The notes under the pieces were generated by a model. The model worked only from the letters and a program-made list of their open reading frames with translations, did not search any database and was not told the origin of the DNA. A stretch of DNA of 8,020 bases from Pseudomonadota bacterium. GTDB lineage: Bacteria; Pseudomonadota; Gammaproteobacteria; Arenicellales; Arenicellaceae. Made by a program: the position numbers and the translations under genes. Numbering within the stretch: the first letter of the stretch is position 1; the number at the start of each line of letters is the position of its first letter. Location: NCBI GenBank assembly GCA_018660405.1, contig JABJKL010000118.1, positions 1-8,020 of the forward strand, in the 5' to 3' direction. Positions 5,331 to 8,020 of the stretch are shown in pieces.

Positions 5331-7055
5331 CTAAAGACTCATGTCAGGAAGAATAATGCCATTAGTGGCAACATATTCTTCCCAGGCAACCAGTAATTCG
5401 ACAAGCTTTTCAGGTTCCTCTACAGAAAGATCATTCGTTTCGCCGGGATCAACCGCTAAATTGTACAAACCCCAATGATCTGCGCGTTCCGTAGGGTGAT
5501 GGAGCTGATTAGCATCAGGTGATACTGAGGTTAGCCATAAAAGCTTCCAGTCGCCCTTGCGGAGTGCACGATGACCAAAAACTTCCCAGCCAAAGGTAAA
5601 ATCTTCCCGCCTAACCGTATCGGCACCACCAAACACTAGCGGTACCAAAGACTCGCCTTGTAGCGGCATTAACGGACGACCATTAAACCCACGCTCGGGG
5701 TGAGTAACACCAGCCAGTTCCAGAAAGGTAGGCGCAAGATCGACAACCGACGCAAAAGCGTTGTTAATTTCACCCTTTTTACTGAGATCCGGGTGGTGAA
5801 TAAACGCTGGGCCTCGGGTACCCCCTTCAGAACTGCGTGATTTAAAGTATCGCATTACTCCAACACCGGCCTGAGCCCATGCTGGGCCGTAAGAGACATA
5901 CGAACCTGGTCGGCCAATATTTTCCAGGCTATTATCATAAGTCCAATGATTTTCGATATCCTCCACACCCGTGAGATCAATAAAATTTTCCCGATCTTCG
6001 CCCTCCGCACCGTTATCGGCAATAAACATAATAAAGGTGTTGTCATACTCACCTATCGCCTTTAAATGCTCAATAAGCCGACCCACATTCTTATCGAGCG
6101 AATCAACCATGCCAGCATAGATCTCCATTTTTTTCGCTGACATCGCTTTCTCTTCGTCGGACAGAGAATTCCAAGGCGCGACGATTTCCAAACGTGGATA
6201 AACTTCTGCCTCTCTGGGAATAACGCCCAAATCCCTTGCTCGGGCAATACGGTTGGCGCGCAAAACTTCGTAACCGTCGTCGTATACACCCTTGTATTTA
6301 GCGATATATTCATCCGGTGCCTGCAGTGGCCAATGCGGCGCGGTGAATGCTAAAAATGCAAACCACGGATCGCCTGATTTCATGCCAGCATCTATAGAAT
6401 CGATGATGTAATCGGTATAGAAATCTGATGAATAGAAATCTTCTGGAAGACGCTCAACCGGCACACCATTTTCAACGTAGTGCGCCAAGGGACGACCTAA
6501 TGCACGATTTCCTCTGGCATCAGCATAGTGGCTGGCACCCCCTTCCATCAATCCAAACGAGCGGGTAAACCCCCTGGCATCGGGCGTTTGATGAGGCTGT
6601 CTGCCCAAATGCCATTTCCCCGCCCAGTAGGTGTTGTATCCGCCCTGCTGAAGCAGTGCCGGAAACGCGACGATATCTTCATTTAGATACGACTCGTAAC
6701 CTGGCATATCTCTTTGATTGGGTGCCTGATGCATCGCCCCACCGGCATTGTGGTTATCAGTTCCCGAAAGAATGGCGGCGCGCGTTGGTGCACAAACCGC
6801 CTGATTATGGAAATCGGTTAGCAGTAAACCATCAATAGCCAGTTGATCCAGATTGCGCGTATCTATTTCACCGCCATAAACGCCCAAATCGGTGTAGCCC
6901 AAATCATCCGCGACGATCAGCAATATATTCGGGCGTGATTTCTCCGTAGCGGGCGCTTCTGTACTGGCAAGCTCGTCGGGGGCCTCACTACCACAAGCTG
7001 ACAGAAACGCGATAGATGTACAAAACAAAACCCAATTAATATAATTTTTACGCAT
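5331..7055 (-). CDS. lipoprotein arylsulfatase, AtsA-like (formylglycine type I sulfatase)
   Basis: A 574-residue sulfatase that should cleave sulfate esters with a formylglycine made from Cys88 in CAPTR (88-92). The active-site set known from Pseudomonas aeruginosa AtsA is all present at consistent spacing: Asp50-Asp51 (VADDLG), Cys88 and Arg92, Lys147 and His149 (GKWHLG), His241 (TAPHWPLQAP), Asp347-Asn348 (IADNGAEG) and Lys405 (YFKSRSSEGG). The Asp/Asn residues bind calcium. The N-terminus is a lipoprotein signal with lipobox LSAC (18-21), Gly at +2 (no inner-membrane retention Asp) and a Ser/Ala/Glu-rich linker to about 40, so an outer-membrane lipoprotein is predicted. The C-terminal subdomain runs to the end (WEVFGHRALRKGDWKLLWL), so the gene looks intact. 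The substrate cannot be told from sequence. No formylglycine-generating enzyme is in the window, so maturation must come from elsewhere. AGGGAT (7061-7066) precedes the ATG by five bases. It follows the one-helix protein gene by 39 bases. Confidence 0.95.
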   Translation of the reverse strand: MRKNYINWVLFCTSIAFLSACGSEAPDELASTEAPATEKSRPNILLIVADDLGYTDLGVYGGEIDTRNLDQLAIDGLLLTDFHNQAVCAPTRAAILSGTDNHNAGGAMHQAPNQRDMPGYESYLNEDIVAFPALLQQGGYNTYWAGKWHLGRQPHQTPDARGFTRSFGLMEGGASHYADARGNRALGRPLAHYVENGVPVERLPEDFYSSDFYTDYIIDSIDAGMKSGDPWFAFLAFTAPHWPLQAPDEYIAKYKGVYDDGYEVLRANRIARARDLGVIPREAEVYPRLEIVAPWNSLSDEEKAMSAKKMEIYAGMVDSLDKNVGRLIEHLKAIGEYDNTFIMFIADNGAEGEDRENFIDLTGVEDIENHWTYDNSLENIGRPGSYVSYGPAWAQAGVGVMRYFKSRSSEGGTRGPAFIHHPDLSKKGEINNAFASVVDLAPTFLELAGVTHPERGFNGRPLMPLQGESLVPLVFGGADTVRREDFTFGWEVFGHRALRKGDWKLLWLTSVSPDANQLHHPTERADHWGLYNLAVDPGETNDLSVEEPEKLVELLVAWEEYVATNGIILPDMSL

Positions 7056-7094
7056 AGTTGATCCCTAATTAAAAAGTTAATCCCCAAAAGCTGC

Positions 7095-7598
7095 TTATTG
7101 GTCGTTTTCAACAAGTTTGTTCACATATTCCACATAGGCTGGATTTAGTCCAGGAACAAGTTCGTTCCACCGGTTCCTGACGTTTGGAACTCGCATCAGA
7201 GACCGTAACGGGGCGAAAACGGATTCAAGATCGCTTTCGTCGATAAGACCATTTTCATACTGCCGATAGGCCAGGTCTCCGTGTCTCACGGCTAAATTAA
7301 CAAAGGAGTTGTACCGTAAGTGGTCGCTTTCACTTTCGAAGCCGTTTTCCGCCTCCCTATTAATCCCCCCTCTTAGCATAAGTTCAGCGAAATCTTTGTT
7401 TTCAATCAACAGCGTATTGATAAGGCCAATTTGCTCTATTAGGTCTTGATACGCGGCGGTTTCTATCGCGCGGGTATTTAGCGCTGTTTCCTCAGACTGT
7501 TGCTGGATTTGAAATCCGACGAACATCAATGAGGCGACAACCGCAATTGCTGAGAAGATTTCAGCTAAAAGTGCGTATTTTTGTAGTTTTTCTTTCAA
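7095..7598 (-). CDS. one-helix membrane protein of unknown function, TTG start
   Basis: The 167-residue product has a single N-terminal membrane helix (about 9-29, YALLAEIFSAIAVVASLMFV) followed by GFQIQQQSEETALNTRA and a helical soluble domain. This AEI-x-SAIAVV-x-SL-x-x-VGFQI-x-Q pattern is one I know from many small proteins of aquatic proteobacteria, with no established function. The soluble part is probably cytosolic or periplasmic depending on topology, which the sequence does not settle. The start must be TTG (7596-7598), because an in-frame TGA lies at 7605-7607 and the next ATG is inside the membrane helix. No Shine-Dalgarno site precedes it, and the madM stop is only 35 bases upstream, so translation may be coupled to madM. 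It lies between madM and the sulfatase gene on the same strand with short gaps (35 and 39 bases), which suggests one operon. Confidence 0.8.
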   Translation of the reverse strand: MKEKLQKYALLAEIFSAIAVVASLMFVGFQIQQQSEETALNTRAIETAAYQDLIEQIGLINTLLIENKDFAELMLRGGINREAENGFESESDHLRYNSFVNLAVRHGDLAYRQYENGLIDESDLESVFAPLRSLMRVPNVRNRWNELVPGLNPAYVEYVNKLVENDQ

Positions 7599-7633
7599 AC
7601 GGATTCACACAATTTTTTTACTGTGAGGTGACC

Positions 7634-8020
7634 TTAACCGAGCAACGCATTGACGATCAAAAACAGAACGGACGGTGCCAGCAAACAGCCCACACCGGTA
7701 TAAAAAGTGGCCGTCATCGCACCATAGGGTACAAGCTTTGGATCGGTAGCGGCTAGCCCGGCAGCTACTCCGCTGGTGGTGCCCATGAGCCCGCCAAAAA
7801 CCATCGCGGATTGCGGGTTATCCAGGCCAATGTATTTGGCCACTACCGGTGTTGTCGTCATTACCAAAATCGATTTAATCAAGCCAGCGGCGACGCTGAG
7901 CGCAATAACCTCAGAACTGGCTCCCAAGGCAGTACCCGTCACGGGCCCGACGATATAGGTCGCTGCTCCGGCGCCAATCGTGGTGATATCCACGGGGTCA
8001 GTGTAACCGTAGGCGATGGC
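7634..8020 (-). CDS. madM: malonate transporter subunit MadM, 5' partial
   Basis: The frame is open to the window edge, so only the C-terminal 128 residues are seen; the GTG at 7993 is an internal Val. The sequence is very hydrophobic, with four membrane segments: TIGAGAATYIVGPVTGTALG, VIALSVAAGLIKSILVMTTT, SAMVFGGLMGTTSGVAAGLA and a last helix YTGVGCLLAPSVLFLIVNAL. The glycine-rich IGAGAxTYIVGPVTGxALGASSxVIALS block and the GLDNPQSAMVFGGLMG block are hallmarks that I recall for MadM, the larger subunit of the MadL/MadM sodium:malonate symporter, usually about 250 residues. MadL would be expected just upstream, outside the window. Family assignment rests on recalled motif similarity; another member of the same transporter group is possible. 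The TAA at 7634-7636 is 35 bases before the next gene, so it heads a likely operon with the one-helix protein and the sulfatase. Confidence 0.82.
   Translation of the reverse strand, partial: AIAYGYTDPVDITTIGAGAATYIVGPVTGTALGASSEVIALSVAAGLIKSILVMTTTPVVAKYIGLDNPQSAMVFGGLMGTTSGVAAGLAATDPKLVPYGAMTATFYTGVGCLLAPSVLFLIVNALLG

Noticed and set aside
4107..5337. Similar 18-base motifs (AGTGCAATGTCCTAAACT and AGTGTAGTGCCCTAAAGA) flanking the DUF6152-type gene, considered as mobile element ends.
   Set aside because: Only 13 of 18 bases match, the two are in direct orientation, one overlaps the sulfatase stop codon, and there is no transposase between them.
7605..7626. TCACA...TGTGA inverted pair in the gap after madM, considered as a CRP-like site or terminator.
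   Set aside because: The order is reversed and the 12-base spacing is wrong for a CRP site, and a five-base AT-rich stem is too weak for a terminator inside an apparent operon.

Overview
The window most resembles a chromosomal segment from a free-living, probably marine gammaproteobacterium. This is an inference from gene content: a cytochrome c/Vgb-type propeller protein, a DUF6152-type secreted protein, an AtsA-like sulfatase, a MadM-type malonate transporter subunit and a one-helix membrane protein of a kind common in such genomes. No rRNA, tRNA, CRISPR array or intact insertion sequence is visible.

Layout. (1) Bases 1-1154 (+) hold the 3' part of a gene for a periplasmic c-type cytochrome fused to a seven-bladed beta-propeller; its true start lies left of the window and its haem motif sits at bases 27-41. 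(2) Bases 1243-1674 (+) encode a stand-alone two-CBS-domain protein. (3) Bases 1807-2880 (-) are an AT-richer patch with three tightly packed genes that I do not recognise: 228 aa, a hidden 48 aa frame joined by a GTGA overlap, and 78 aa. None has a good Shine-Dalgarno site, and the first start codon lies in a 16-bp-period tandem duplication just after a good sigma70-type promoter. (4) Bases 3040-3711 (-) encode a secreted protein with ten cysteines. (5) Bases 3712-4211 have no intact gene but include what looks like a decayed coding remnant. (6) Bases 4212-5228 (+) encode an exported DUF6152-type protein. (7) Bases 5331-8020 (-) look like one transcription unit read leftwards: madM (5' end beyond the window), a one-helix membrane protein starting at TTG, and a lipoprotein arylsulfatase with a complete formylglycine active site.

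Working together. The right-hand unit suggests uptake of malonate or a related small dicarboxylate next to an envelope-anchored sulfatase, consistent with scavenging of organic acids and sulfated organics. The left-hand cytochrome/propeller protein belongs to periplasmic redox metabolism. The central three-gene patch is the least explained part and the best candidate for something undescribed; its organisation (translational coupling, no SD sites, low GC) suggests an accessory module, but its function cannot be read from sequence alone.
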